Part shown: in pieces, positions 37,801 to 45,150 of the stretch
How the letters are laid out: every line of letters begins with the position of its first letter
Numbering within the stretch: the first letter of the stretch is position 1
Origin: Isoperla grammatica
Taxonomy: Eukaryota > Arthropoda > Insecta > Plecoptera > Perlodidae
Length of the DNA: 64,000 nt
Direction of reading: 5' to 3'
Assembly: GCA_945910005.1 (NCBI GenBank)
Contig: OX246738.1
Span: 26,947,303 to 27,011,302 of the forward strand
Made by a program: the position numbers and the translations under genes
Notes under the pieces: model-generated
What the model saw: only the letters and a program-made list of their open reading frames with translations
Told to the model about the DNA's origin: nothing
The model's database searches: none

Positions 37801-37851
37801 ACCAAAGATCTTCCAATTGTGCGTAAGTGCGCGTGCAATAAGTGTAATTGA
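11552..37851 (+). CDS. slit: Slit guidance ligand, 29 exons, 5' end missing
   Basis: Slit is a large secreted extracellular-matrix protein. Its second LRR block binds Robo receptors and repels axons and migrating cells. The 29 visible exons join in one frame through GT-AG introns and give about 1,329 residues. Domain order: end of LRR block D1, full blocks D2, D3 and D4 (each with LRRNT, LRRs and LRRCT), six EGF repeats, laminin G, one EGF repeat and a C-terminal cystine knot ending in CACNKCN. Vertebrate and fly Slits are roughly 1,480-1,530 residues, so about 130-190 N-terminal residues (signal peptide, LRRNT1, LRR1-2) are absent and should lie upstream. One EGF repeat after laminin G is the invertebrate arrangement. 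D3 is divergent (see findings). The identification is very secure. The gene model rests on splice phase and homology recalled from memory, without transcript data. Confidence 0.97.
11757..12530. mobile_element. dispersed ~770-bp repeat, copy A
   Basis: It is nearly identical to 20,399-21,146, which sits in another slit intron in the same orientation. It starts ACTAGGAATACGCTCTG and ends in CGCTCGCTTCGCTCGCTT. The left end contains TAAGCGAGCGCG, partly complementary to that terminus. An A-rich stretch lies near 12,415-12,475. No protein is encoded. It is probably a non-autonomous DNA element. Confidence 0.8.
13978..14162 (-). mobile_element. SINE family 2 (tRNA-derived)
   Basis: In reverse complement: a head with GCGCAGTTGGCCGAGG, B box GGTTCGCATCC, then ATGTGGCGTTTTTTCATC, CGATTAGC, CAAAAATATT and an ATC-repeat tail. 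It matches 62,030-62,215. Confidence 0.7.
14806..14982 (+). mobile_element. SINE family 1 (tRNA-derived), sense
   Basis: The head GATAGAGGTGGCTCAGAGG contains an A box (TGGCTCAGAGG). The body has AACTGAAGGTTTTCCGAGG and the tail GCAGCCCTCGAACATTAC. This is the only family 1 copy on the plus strand. The B box is degraded. Confidence 0.65.
15736..15807 (+). CDS. slit: slit exon: D1 LRR4
   Basis: A 72-nt phase-2 exon between a TTACAG acceptor and a GTGAGT donor. It encodes [20 protein letters not shown] and LKAL, a canonical LxxLxLxxN-type repeat. It follows a 4.1-kb intron. Confidence 0.95.
16436..16507 (+). CDS. slit: slit exon: D1 LRR5
   Basis: A 72-nt phase-2 exon between TTTTCAG and GTAAGT. 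It encodes [20 protein letters not shown] and LETL. The Cys in the repeat body (LECV) matches the position seen in vertebrate D1 LRR5. Confidence 0.95.
16508..17538 (+). other. slit intron with (TA)n microsatellites
   Basis: TA runs at about 16,650-16,678 and 16,777-16,800, then CA repeats near 16,820. The rest is AT-rich unique sequence. Confidence 0.7.
17539..17774 (+). CDS. slit: slit exon: D1 LRR6 and LRRCT1
   Basis: A 236-nt exon preceded by CCACAG and followed by GTATAA. It encodes a last LRR ([15 protein letters not shown]...) and the C-terminal cap with [20 protein letters not shown] and the closing FQCNG. Four cap cysteines are present (CDC, C, C). It ends one base into a Gly codon completed by the next exon. 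Confidence 0.96.
17841..18470 (+). mobile_element. non-LTR retrotransposon endonuclease fragment
   Basis: This lies in the slit intron after LRRCT1. The frame opening at 17,841 reads [20 protein letters not shown], then [12 protein letters not shown]. The SDH motif close to the C terminus is the signature of APE-type endonucleases of LINEs. After a stop, shifted frames give [11 protein letters not shown] and [20 protein letters not shown] with a YKLTRNK motif. This is the usual linker between endonuclease and reverse transcriptase. Several stops and frameshifts show it is dead. No reverse transcriptase motifs follow. The clade is unresolved. Confidence 0.8.
18603..18744 (+). CDS. slit: slit exon: LRRNT2
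   Basis: A 142-nt exon encoding the N-terminal cap of block D2. It has the intact cysteine pattern [14 protein letters not shown] followed by [15 protein letters not shown]. It starts after AACAG and ends at GTGAGC. The preceding intron contains a LINE fragment. Confidence 0.96.
18745..20129 (+). other. slit introns around D2 LRR1, unremarkable
   Basis: Introns 18,745-19,535 and 19,608-20,129 hold no recognisable repeat except a 19-C run at 19,960-19,978. Confidence 0.6.
19536..19607 (+). CDS. slit: slit exon: D2 LRR1
   Basis: A 72-nt phase-2 exon between TTTTAG and GTAAGT. It encodes [20 protein letters not shown] and LTQ(I). D2 is the Robo-binding block, and this repeat closely resembles its vertebrate counterpart (IPPxAFxxYKxL). 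Confidence 0.96.
20130..20201 (+). CDS. slit: slit exon: D2 LRR2
   Basis: A 72-nt phase-2 exon between TTGCAG and GTAAGT. It encodes [20 protein letters not shown] and LTSL. The APDAFxGLxSL core is conserved with vertebrate D2. Confidence 0.97.
20399..21146. mobile_element. dispersed ~750-bp repeat, copy B
   Basis: It shares start, end and nearly all sequence with copy A (11,757-12,530), including the CGCTCGCTTCGCTCGCTT terminus. The A-rich internal stretch is shorter. It lies in the slit intron before D2 LRR3. Confidence 0.8.
21696..21888. repeat. tandem duplication, ~95-bp unit
   Basis: GTGATGAGTTTCGCTTTCTT begins at 21,696 and again at 21,789. Both units end in AAAGAATTGTTTA. The second has a short insertion (GCACGTA). 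It lies within the same slit intron as repeat B. Confidence 0.8.
22278..22349 (+). CDS. slit: slit exon: D2 LRR3
   Basis: A 72-nt phase-2 exon between TTCCAG and GTAAGC. It encodes [20 protein letters not shown] and LQLL, matching the VLYxNxITxLP repeat on the concave Robo-binding face of D2. Confidence 0.97.
23061..23132 (+). CDS. slit: slit exon: D2 LRR4
   Basis: A 72-nt phase-2 exon between TCCCAG and GTAAGT. It encodes [20 protein letters not shown] and LNVL. The LLNANxIxC signature is characteristic of Slit D2. Confidence 0.97.
23717..23788 (+). CDS. slit: slit exon: D2 LRR5
   Basis: A 72-nt phase-2 exon between TTGCAG and GTGAGT. It encodes [20 protein letters not shown] and IHTL, matching the SLYDNK repeat of vertebrate D2. 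Confidence 0.97.
24477..24640 (+). CDS. slit: slit exon: LRRCT2
   Basis: A 164-nt exon between CAACAG and GTAAGC. It encodes the cap of D2: [20 protein letters not shown], then [12 protein letters not shown] and the closing FKCNG. The cysteine framework is complete. The HLAxNPFxCDC start is diagnostic for Slit D2. Confidence 0.97.
25505..25631 (+). CDS. slit: slit exon: LRRNT3, cysteine-poor
   Basis: A 127-nt exon between TTTCAG and GTGAGT, in phase with both neighbours. It encodes the N-terminal cap of D3, reading [16 protein letters not shown], then [15 protein letters not shown]. The usual cap is CPxxCxCxxxxVDC. Here only the first Cys remains. The other three are Ile, Gly and Tyr. The rest of the cap (GTVDxS, LxxIPxxIP, TTDL) is normal, so the exon assignment is firm. 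The codons involved (ATA, GGA, TAC) cannot all be explained by single-base sequencing errors. Confidence 0.92.
25820..25886. repeat. (AAT)n microsatellite
   Basis: About 22 near-perfect ATA/TAA triplets in the intron after LRRNT3. A short (AT)n run lies just upstream at 25,685-25,711. Confidence 0.95.
26218..26364 (+). CDS. slit: slit exon: D3 LRR1-2
   Basis: A 147-nt exon between ATTACAG and GTGAGT carrying two repeats. The first is [20 protein letters not shown]. The second is [20 protein letters not shown] with LAHL. The first repeat is 25 residues and has the extra residue seen in D3 LRR1 of other Slits. Two repeats in one exon contrast with the single-repeat exons of D1, D2 and D4. Confidence 0.96.
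26615..26758 (+). CDS. slit: slit exon: D3 LRR3-4
   Basis: A 144-nt exon between TTGCAG and GTAAGT with two 24-residue repeats, [20 protein letters not shown]... and [20 protein letters not shown].... In vertebrate Slit2 a further LRR follows before the C-terminal cap. Here the next exon is already the cap, so D3 has four LRRs. Confidence 0.96.
26851..27088. repeat. dispersed repeat, copy in D3 intron
   Basis: It matches 43,039-43,322 in the same orientation. Shared blocks include GGGCATGTCAAAATAGTGGT, TTGCCGCCTATAA, TTTGTTCCACGGTCA and GCTGGACTAGAAAA. It occupies most of the 459-bp intron where vertebrate Slits have one further D3 LRR. Confidence 0.75.
27218..27381 (+). CDS. slit: slit exon: LRRCT3
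   Basis: A 164-nt exon between TTCCAG and GTAAGT. It encodes [20 protein letters not shown] and closes with DEFKCT. The CNC, C, C cysteine pattern is intact, so the C-terminal cap of D3 is normal while its N-terminal cap is not. Confidence 0.96.
27382..28141 (+). other. slit intron before LRRNT4
   Basis: The segment 27,600-28,010 is noticeably richer in G+C than its surroundings (for example GTTCTCCCGCTAGGAGAGCA). I could not match it to a known RNA or element. Confidence 0.4.
28142..28274 (+). CDS. slit: slit exon: LRRNT4
   Basis: A 133-nt exon between TTGCAG and GTGAGT. It encodes the D4 cap with intact cysteines, [15 protein letters not shown], then [16 protein letters not shown]4 mediates dimerisation and heparan-sulphate binding in characterised Slits. 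Confidence 0.96.
28275..28793 (+). other. slit intron before D4 LRR1
   Basis: AT-rich unique-looking sequence with two TAGGCCTA-type palindromes near the start. Nothing else recognised. Confidence 0.5.
28794..28865 (+). CDS. slit: slit exon: D4 LRR1
   Basis: A 72-nt phase-2 exon between TTTCAG and GTAAGT. It encodes [20 protein letters not shown] and LTRL. Confidence 0.94.
28972..29186. repeat. 215-bp near-perfect palindrome (foldback)
   Basis: A 100-bp left arm (28,972-29,071) and a 100-bp right arm (29,087-29,186) are reverse complements with about five mismatches around a 15-bp loop. It starts AGTCAAATTATATTTAAGAA. It sits within a slit intron, so the pre-mRNA would contain a 100-bp hairpin. 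Confidence 0.92.
29516..29587 (+). CDS. slit: slit exon: D4 LRR2
   Basis: A 72-nt phase-2 exon between TTTCAG and GTAAGT. It encodes [20 protein letters not shown] and LSSL, close to the DLSNNxIxTLSNxxF repeat of vertebrate D4. It has two N-glycosylation sequons (NFT, NLT). Confidence 0.97.
29588..30761 (+). other. slit introns of D4, no clear elements
   Basis: Introns 29,588-30,127 and 30,200-30,761. The segment near 29,875-29,925 resembles one arm of the palindrome at 35,131-35,305 (GGGAACC...CAGCTTGC). Otherwise nothing. Confidence 0.4.
30128..30199 (+). CDS. slit: slit exon: D4 LRR3
   Basis: A 72-nt phase-2 exon between TTACAG and GTAAGT. It encodes [20 protein letters not shown] and LRV(I), matching ILSYNxLxCI of other Slits. 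Confidence 0.97.
30762..30833 (+). CDS. slit: slit exon: D4 LRR4
   Basis: A 72-nt phase-2 exon between TTACAG and GTAAGT. It encodes [20 protein letters not shown] and [12 protein letters not shown] is strictly conserved in Slits. Confidence 0.98.
30932..31095 (+). CDS. slit: slit exon: LRRCT4
   Basis: A 164-nt exon after a 98-bp intron (the shortest in the gene). It encodes [27 protein letters not shown] and the closing FQCKG. It is very similar to vertebrate Slit D4 caps. Confidence 0.98.
31311..31489. mobile_element. tRNA-like SINE head with inverted flanks
   Basis: On the minus strand CCTGGGTTCGATTCACAG provides a B box, with a tRNA-like upstream half. ATTTGTTGTGAAATCTAAAA at 31,311 is matched in inverse at 31,455-31,489 (GATTTTTAATTTCTGGATTT). 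Two SINE tails in opposite orientation would explain this. It lies in the slit intron before EGF1. Confidence 0.5.
31531..31747 (+). CDS. slit: slit exon: EGF1 and start of EGF2
   Basis: A 217-nt exon between TTTTAG and GTACTG. It begins [20 protein letters not shown], encodes a complete six-cysteine EGF1, and enters EGF2 ([16 protein letters not shown]). The split codon at the donor gives Ser with the next exon. Confidence 0.97.
32234..32373 (+). CDS. slit: slit exon: end of EGF2 and EGF3
   Basis: A 140-nt exon between TTCAG and GTACGC. It finishes EGF2 ([12 protein letters not shown]) and encodes most of EGF3. EGF3 starts with [18 protein letters not shown], a calcium-binding type EGF with an N-glycosylation sequon. 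Confidence 0.97.
32842..33011 (+). CDS. slit: slit exon: EGF4 and start of EGF5
   Basis: A 170-nt exon between TTACAG and GTAATA. It finishes EGF3 (GEYC), encodes EGF4 ([17 protein letters not shown]...GFSGENC) and begins EGF5 ([11 protein letters not shown]). It ends in phase 0. Confidence 0.97.
33903..34110 (+). CDS. slit: slit exon: EGF5, cleavage linker, EGF6
   Basis: A 208-nt exon between TTGCAG and GTTAGT. It completes EGF5 ([16 protein letters not shown]), crosses a linker and encodes most of EGF6. The linker [13 protein letters not shown] aligns with the vertebrate Slit2 proteolysis site, which is cut between Arg and TSPC. Here the residue before TSPC is Gln (CAG). Confidence 0.97.
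34495..34729 (+). CDS. slit: slit exon: laminin G, first half
   Basis: A 235-nt exon between TTTAG and GTGAGA. It ends EGF6 (GKRCEY) and starts the laminin G domain: [16 protein letters not shown], then [17 protein letters not shown] and [18 protein letters not shown]. These are typical strand motifs of the Slit LamG fold. Confidence 0.97.
35131..35305. repeat. 175-bp foldback palindrome
   Basis: The left arm from 35,131 (AGTTGATAGGGAACCCAACA...) is complementary to the right arm ending at 35,305 (...GCTGCTGGGTTCTCTATCAA). Arms are about 63 bp at roughly 90% identity, around an A/T-rich loop. It lies in the slit intron splitting laminin G. Confidence 0.85.
35456..35679 (+). CDS. slit: slit exon: laminin G, second half
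   Basis: A 224-nt exon between GTCCAG and GTATGA. It continues the laminin G domain with [23 protein letters not shown], and LFIGGLPS. The frame joins the previous exon through a Tyr-Ser codon split. Confidence 0.97.
35680..36748 (+). other. slit intron between LamG and EGF7 exons
   Basis: AT-rich sequence of 1.07 kb. No repeat, RNA gene or exon recognised. Confidence 0.5.
36749..37033 (+). CDS. slit: slit exon: end of LamG, acidic linker, EGF7
   Basis: A 285-nt exon between TTTCAG and GTAGGT. It closes laminin G ([16 protein letters not shown]), then has a charged acidic linker ([13 protein letters not shown]). It encodes a single EGF repeat with [25 protein letters not shown]. Vertebrate Slits have three EGF repeats here and the fly has one. 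Confidence 0.97.
37034..37624 (+). other. last slit intron
   Basis: 591 bp of AT-rich sequence with one TAGGCCTA palindrome. No other feature. Confidence 0.5.
37625..37851 (+). CDS. slit: slit exon: C-terminal cystine knot and stop
   Basis: A 227-nt final exon after a TTTAG acceptor. It encodes the CTCK domain with [38 protein letters not shown] and the closing KCACNKCN, then TGA. Eleven cysteines, including the terminal CxCxxC, fit the knot found at the Slit C terminus. Confidence 0.98.
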
Positions 37852-40800
37852 AACTTAGTCCCGGTGTCTTTGCCAGCTCTCGATGCTGTCACTGAAGCTC
37901 TTGTAACTACAAACCTTTCCTACAACTTTAATCTCATACAAACTGGTCTAGTTTATATAATATATCTATCCATTGTTAGTGCATTATTTATAATTATCTG
38001 TTGGTCATTGTGTGTAACATGTTTTCTTCTTGTACTACCCCGAATCCAACCGTGAACGTTCGCCCACTTTATCAGTGCTATTCTATCAGCGTCACCAATA
38101 AAACATACGTGACTTCTGAGCTAACAGTATGAGATGGGACACAAAGTGAATCCTATCTACAGTTTTGAATGATCGATTATGTTGTAAACATACAGATATA
38201 CTTTTGAAAGGATTTCTGTATTTTCCTGCCAATTACTTGCCACTACGATCAACATTTATAAACGTCTATCATTGTATATTATGTTCTTATTTATTTCACG
38301 ATGAAGAATTCTTAGTATGTCCATTTGTGTAAACATGATTACAATACATGAAAGTAAACTTGTTTATTTCAGACCTCCGTTACCATATGTACATTGATAT
38401 TATATATATATTTTTTTTAATAATTCCACACTGTCATAGTAATAGTGGAATCGAATGTACTAGTAGGCTGGCCATATTTATTGTTACTGTATTTTGGTAT
38501 TGTGTGAATATAATCAATATGTTATTTCAGTAAAGTGAGCCAAATCTATGATTACTGATTACTTAGTAAATACTATTAATAAATTATACTACATTTAGTA
38601 TTTCAATGTAAATATTGTACGTAATTAGTTCAAGACATTGGTATTGTGCGCGAGTGTAATATTAAATAGCTTGCACTGGATGACCACCAAAAGATGGTTG
38701 TTAAAAAGATTTCTCTTGTATAAGTTATGTGTGCTTTTTTTCATTGGTACTATAAGCATTGAGCCATTGACACACCTCACCTAGTGAAAGCAACCTTAAA
38801 GAAATTGTAGCGGTAATAATCAAATTTTCTTAGCTCATAAAGGGGCTATATAGAGATATACTGAAATATTTTTTAAGTAATATTTTTCATTATGTCTTCT
38901 TTTGATCCACAAAGTTTTCTACGCAATAATGATTCCAGTAATCAATATTAGTGGTGGAATAACCTATTTAGTAATCTTCTATTATTGTTTTAGACAAATG
39001 CTTATTAATATAGAGTATATATTATACTTATAGCTTACAATCAAGTTGTGAAAAGTAGTGGTGCAGTGTTTAAATTTTGCTTACTAGAACCATGCAATAT
39101 TTTATAAAAAAGCAATTAACTTTGAAATACATGTTTTCATGTTGAATGGCGTGCAAAACAGAAAGTGATAACTGATAACTTGATGAGCAATAAAATAAAC
39201 CCATGAAGTTCAAATTTGCTTTCTTAGAAAGTTGGAAATGGCTGCGATTAGCCGATTATGCTTTTTGGCTGAAGAGATAATCGCTAAGAGAAGAGACAAC
39301 GTTCTAACTAAAGGTATATTTCTACGTAATAATTTTGTTTTCTTCCTCTATTTTTAAGTTTAGTTCAAGAATTATTTCTCTCTGACAACTTCTACTAAGC
39401 ATTTACACACCTGAGGTACCGGTATGCTGACAACCAAATTAGTATTACAGAGTTTGAAGGCAAGTGGTTGAGTCAGACTTCACTTTCATTCCTCCTTGAG
39501 ACCTCTCAGGCTAATTAGGCCTACTAGGTGTGTTGATGGATGGGATCAGGATGTACTTCACTCATTAGTCCATTACTTGACCTCACCATTAAGGTAATAA
39601 TTTAATAAACAATACTTGACACATGCTTTCTTCCATTTCATTAATAATACATTTTTCGTACGAAACAAACTTACTTAAAAACACGTAGTCTGCTTAAATG
39701 TTAATGCATCGATCGTCCATTTCTGCGCCTTAAATCTAGTATGTATGCCAGTGTTGTCCACTTGGTTACATTCTAGATTGGGTTTTCCAATATAGAGTTG
39801 AATTAACTGTTTAACAAGAGTATACTGTGAATTACATTTCACCCAACAGTTCAAGGATTTTTGTTTTGCAATAAATAATTTTCTTCATGGTTGCATTCAC
39901 TAGTGTCATTGGCTTAACTTATAAAAACTTCAACTCCTATTAGTTCATGTATGTGCACTCTTATAAAGAGGTTCAGCCACCATAAGTATAGATTACTGAT
40001 TGGCAATATGACAATTTGAGTTTTCTTTTAATTAACTTAAGGGATATGTATTACACTAATGTAGTTTTTGTTATACATAGTATATTTTTTTTAAGCATCC
40101 TATATAGCATACCAGAAATACCCAGCTCAATTAAACAGCTTGGTTACTGTACCTTTTTATTTCCGTTAACACCACCAAGCACACCAAAATAAATGTTTGC
40201 GGAATTAAGTGTAGCCATATTTATTGATATTATAATAATCTGTGAATACAATAATGTAATAAATACTATAGGAAGAGAGACATATCTATATTTGAATGTA
40301 AATAGTACTATATTCAAGCAATCAAGTTGATGACAATTTAGATTATAATGGCTGAAAACAAAGACGCCTTAAGATTTAAAAAATACGTATGGTACACCAG
40401 GCTTGGGAGGCCAACTGTAGATTAACTTGAGGTTTCAGTTGAAAGACTTATTAAACAATACAAAATGTATTGGGTAAAAACCTTCACTTGGCAGAATGAC
40501 TTAGACTACAGCTAATTATGTTAACATTTCCAGATTATCTGTCTGCAACATTGCGTTCTCATCATGTAGATACTGTACTGGATACTTCGGAAATATTTAC
40601 GTATTTCTGTTAGTAATTATATGCTCTATAATTACCCATTTATGTGCAGAGTGCCAACGGTAGTCGATTTATTTATCGAAAGTCTTTTAACATCGATCCT
40701 GTTCAGTTACAGCAGTGAAGAAATAAACGAATACAATGGCATTGCATTTACACAATGCAATATAGTAAACAATTATTTAAATACAAGAAATGACAGTTAC

Positions 40801-41760
40801 AAATACTCCAAAACAATTTACCTCGTATAACATAGTTCTTATGTTTGAGTTGAGTAAATATACATTAGTATATATATCGACGTATTGTGTTCAATCACTT
40901 CACTACAAAATTGTGTCGAGTTTATGTTGTACGTACCTAATCAGACAGTTTTGTAAGGATATTCATAACACTTAACAGTCACTGACATATTTTAGAATTG
41001 CATGTACAATATGTTCTAGCTTACAATGATCTTGCCAATTATTGTCTGCTGCTTCTGTGTTGAAGCATTTTTAATATTACAGTAAAAATACTTTTCACAC
41101 AGTCAATTTCTCTGTAACCAATCTTCTAAGATAGCTGTGTTGAAGAAATTAAGAAAGAGGAATATATTGTATTTTTAAATGAGAAGAAAAGTTTTAAATG
41201 AAAAGACTCTTTTACAAACTTAACTTGAGTTTTGTCTTTTTACAAGATAGGACAATTCTTTAAAAGGATGTTTTTTCTTTTCACCGAGTTAAGAAAGACA
41301 ATATGTTCTTTCTTCTTCAGTCCTTTAAAATATCTCATATAAGAAGTTCAAAGAAGAAAATGGTCTTGTGGAACAGGCTTAATAGATGGTTGGTCGTCAA
41401 CTTAACAAACATATACTGTGTAACTTACAAGTGAGTACAATTTTGACAAGTTACTTACAATATTACCTATATTAGAATTTGTTAACATGCATACAATTAC
41501 AAATTGATAACCATTGACTGCAATTGCATTTTTTAACATTAATATTGTATGTATATAATTATTAATTAATGACATTTTTTGGGATTCCCAATACAATTTC
41601 ACATATATGTTAAGTGTTGCAGTAGGTTGCCTCTGTGTGTCACAGCTTACATAGAGATAAGCTTATTTTGTAAAGATGTATCTTAATAAAATTGGTCAAA
41701 TGATTGTGTTATTATTATCACCAATCTATTTGTTATGTCTACAAATAAAACAATATGATC
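37852..41760 (+). other. probable slit 3' UTR and flank
   Basis: About 3.9 kb without recognisable repeats or coding signal. AATAAA-type signals follow the stop at about 38,097 and again near 40,190, 40,719, 41,685 and 41,746. A transcript could end at the first or run to the last. Long 3' UTRs are known for slit genes, so the extent is an inference. Confidence 0.5.
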
Positions 41761-43038
41761 GACTATTTGTGTTATAAATTCTTCTTCACCACATTCATCC
41801 CTATAGCTGTGGCCCAATTCTCTTAATATTGGTGATAATGTTCAACACTCTTTAGTGGTACCGGTAGTGTGACTATTATCAATTATCATTAATTACTTTA
41901 TTTAATTTTTAGTTAAATATTAAATTTAATTAATTATTTTGTTATTCATTATTATTAATTACTACTGTATTAACGGGTATCACGTGAGTGGTGTGTTCGC
42001 TTCACATATATGTAATGCCGCTCTTACGAGAATCATCCTCCAGGACAATGTAACTGGTGGGTTGGCTTAAGATGAATGAGGTGGGAAGTAGGCCTAGTAT
42101 GGTAGTACTAGTTGCATTGTTGTCTCCACTCTCCATCCTCGCAGTCACTTAGCTCCATATCTCCTTATATAAGTTGTTACAATATGGTTGTTAGTGCTAT
42201 CTTTTGCTGTTTTCCACTATTTATCCCCATTGTCACCAACATTAACAATGTTTCCAATGGCCCAGATATTTCTTGACCCATTCACCACCTCCACCATGAT
42301 CTGAAAAGTTAAACAAAACATTGCTACTCTCATGAACTAGATGAAGCAACAGTATCATTTACAGGTTTAGGAGTGAACTTATCTAAAGTCGTTGTATGGA
42401 TACCTTTCCGATGCTTTCGTCATAGGCAAGGAGCTCATAGCCAACCAGCGAACCGCTCGAGACAAACCCCCGCAAATGGCAATAGCTGATTGGCTACGAG
42501 TGGTGGCGGGTTGTCTGTGATTAAAGCAAGAGAAAGGTTGTTGTAGGGCAACTTTAACACCAAACCATCTTGGACATCAGCTGATCATTCATTGAAAGCT
42601 CTTGGTGCTACATAACAACAATCATCTGTATTCTGAGTAGGCTACATTATATATGTTTGGTGTTTTACCATATTTCAAATTGAAATGCATTATTTTTAGT
42701 ATCAAATATTGAAATTATGTAAAATATGTATTTATTACTCCCTTGACTTGCCTGGATGGATTGTGGCAAAGCCATCTACCGTATTTCCCCGAATAGAAGA
42801 CGATTATAAATTGAAGATGACCCCCTATTTTCAAGAATTTTAAACTGGAAATATCATATTATTCATATTCATAATCTTAATACACAAATTTAAGACGACC
42901 CCCGATATTTTATCTATACAAAATGGAAATAATTATTGTCTTAGATTCAGGTAAATATGGCATACTGTATCAGTGATGTGTACACTCTTCAACATGTTAA
43001 CATAACACAAGGTTAATAAAAATACTATGACTGAGATG
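41761..43038. other. intergenic, nothing assigned
   Basis: No supported gene. The part near 42,400-42,540 is richer in G+C and has a CCAAT-like TGATTGGCTA, but no exon or initiation context. Confidence 0.4.
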
Positions 43039-43322
43039 CCCGGGCATGTCAAAATAGTGGTCGGGCAAGTGAAATATATGAGCATGTGAGTAAAATTACA
43101 AAAAGTTAGGTTTCTTGCAGCCAATTTACAATATGTGTACAACCCTTGCCGCCTATAATTCTTATCGTTTGTTCCACGGTCATTTTCCGATGACTTTGGT
43201 GTAAGTATATGGTACTAGTGAATTTAGTAGATGGGAGAGTGGGGAACGGAAACATTATTAATATTATGGCATGCCTCAAGTTTTTGAAAAAGTTGAAAAA
43301 GCTGGACTAGAAAATAAGAAAA
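43039..43322. repeat. dispersed repeat, second copy
   Basis: It pairs with 26,851-27,088 in the same orientation and carries an extra stretch (about 43,208-43,250) absent from the other copy. Confidence 0.75.
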
Positions 43323-43917
43323 ACAATTTGGTAGTGGCGAGTTGAAGGTTCGAATATAACCAGTGCCTCCCCTCCTCCCCCCCCCCTCCCCCCCGCCCCA
43401 TGGGGTGGAGGCCTATATTAACAAGTGTGGTAGACGGCCCGAACTGAAAATTGTTGAAAACTTTTTCAAGGTATTTTGGTGTGAATCTGTGCGTTTAATA
43501 GCAGTAGCTAAATAGAATGAAAAAATTATCAATTTTCTATCAAAAGAATCCCTCTTTTTTTTAATCTGACTGTTAATATATTGTCTTGCCCTTTATTTTT
43601 ATTTAAAAATAGCCTAAAAAACCCCCTTACATGAGTATCTGTATAAATAAACAAATAAATTACTCTTTATTAGTGGAGAATAGCACGCGGCCGTGGCGCT
43701 TCAGTTACAAATTGTTGCTCTGGCCACAGATCCGTTATCTGTGCTCTGGCTGTCTCCCCTGACCACGCAGACACGGCCGCGTCGGTAGGAAGAAGACAGT
43801 CGGAATATTATATCTATGTATCTTGTATTTTGATTGATTGATTTGCCAAAGACACAACAAATACTGGAGCCATGCGCTGGGCGGGAAGGCACTGCCGTCA
43901 GTTATGTTATGTTATTT

Positions 43918-44105
43918 TATGGTGGCTCGTTGATCCAGTGGTTAGCATCACTGCTTCCAAAACAGAAGGTCCCGGGTAGGCTACAAATCCCGCTTCAGGC
44001 AAAAGTTTTATCACTTCTATAATATGGATTCAATTCCATCACTTAGGACGGTGACTTTGGAGCCGTCTTATAGCAACGAAACACTCAATAAATTCAAAGT
44101 TGTTC
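43918..44105 (+). mobile_element. tRNA-like SINE
   Basis: TGGCTCGTTGATCCAGTGG provides an A-box-like start and GGTCCCGGGTAGGCTACAAA a B-box-like end with a small insertion. A body with GACGGTGACTTTGGAGCCGT follows. It is different from SINE families 1 and 2. Confidence 0.45.
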
Positions 44106-44552
44106 TGAATCGGCCTTTTTGATTCTGGCATTTGTTCTCAGGTGTTCGCATTGTACTGATTCATGTTTCCTATTTGAAATATAGATCTTTCATTAGTTAT
44201 CACTCACTCCTCTATGCTGTTTGGAGCCTATACATGGTTGGTTTAGTCGCTTTAAATTAAAGTCCCCCATTGAAAATCAGTCTTGTTATACTAAGTGGGT
44301 AGACTCGATAAATACGAATTTATTTATTTAGATATTGGTTGATGGATGTAACAACAATGCTCCCTCCATCTACACTACACAAACACAATAGGAGGCGAAT
44401 TCAGTTGCCAAAAACACAACAAGCAATTTACATGTTATAAAAGTAGGTATATAAACTATACACACACACCCGCACTATCATAAGGCAAGTGCTGGTGAGA
44501 ACGCAAACTCACCATCAGTAATCTGTAATTTCAACCCTCCGTGGATATATGC

Positions 44553-44729
44553 CTATTGACTTTTCTTGAATTCAAGTGATACTGGTTCACTGAATGTTGT
44601 TTCAAGTTTGTTCTGCAGATCTTGCATTTTCGCCATATGTTTGGGCAGCCAATAACAGACGTGAAGTAAACGCATTAGTAACCACAAGCAAGCTGCAAGT
44701 AGCAAGTATAGCCCTGCAGAGATGCCCAT
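44553..44729 (-). CDS. possible small single-pass membrane protein or first exon
   Basis: I do not recognise this protein. The frame encodes 58 residues: MGISAGLYLLLAACLWLLMR, a hydrophobic segment of about 20 residues, then a basic and amphipathic tail (YWLPKHMAKMQDLQNKLETT) ending FKKSQ. The tail looks protein-like rather than random. The upstream ATG at 44,801 is in the same frame, but TTTGTAG at about 44,790 looks like a splice acceptor, so the start at 44,729 is preferred. About 400 bp upstream on the same strand are ETS and YY1-like motifs. It could be a complete small protein, an N-terminal exon, or chance. Confidence 0.3.
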   Translation of the reverse strand: MGISAGLYLLLAACLWLLMRLLHVCYWLPKHMAKMQDLQNKLETTFSEPVSLEFKKSQ

Positions 44730-44831
44730 CTGCCACAAGTCCACAGACACCCTCTGTGGGCGGGGCATTGAGACACCGTGGACCCTACAAACACAAGACA
44801 CACATCGTACCGTACGTATCCGTACTTGTCA

Positions 44832-45049
44832 TATAGTTGAGAAACTGTTAGAATGACGGCCCCCACCTTATCCCCACCACTGCTACCCGACCCCCCCTCA
44901 ACTCCATGAAACAACAAACTGAATAACTGAAACAAACTGATTTTCAGTTACGCATTTCATTTTGTTAGGTTGTCACGGAGTTGAGGGGGGTCCGGTAGCA
45001 GTGGTGGGGATAAGGAGGGGGCCGTCATTCTTACAGTTTCTCAACTATA
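44832..45049. repeat. 218-bp foldback palindrome
   Basis: TATAGTTGAGAAACTGT opens the left arm and its complement closes the right arm. Matching continues through the GC-rich CTTATCCCCACCACTGCTAC block nearly to the centre. Arms are about 100 bp at roughly 90% identity. It lies between the promoter-like motifs at 45.1 kb and the minus-strand ORF. Confidence 0.88.
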
Positions 45050-45099
45050 CCGGCGAACACAACATACGGATGGAGTTCCATTGGGAATGAATGGACCGC

Positions 45100-45150
45100 G
45101 GTGGCGATGGCGAAGGTGGAACTTCCGGTTGGCGCCATTTTCATCTTTCA
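45100..45150 (-). promoter_or_regulatory. ETS and YY1-like promoter motifs
   Basis: ACTTCCGGT (ETS) at 45,121-45,129 and GGCGCCATTTT at 45,131-45,141 (AAAATGGCGCC on the minus strand) sit side by side, as in TATA-less housekeeping promoters. Their orientation fits transcription towards the minus-strand ORF. Motif evidence only. Confidence 0.3.
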
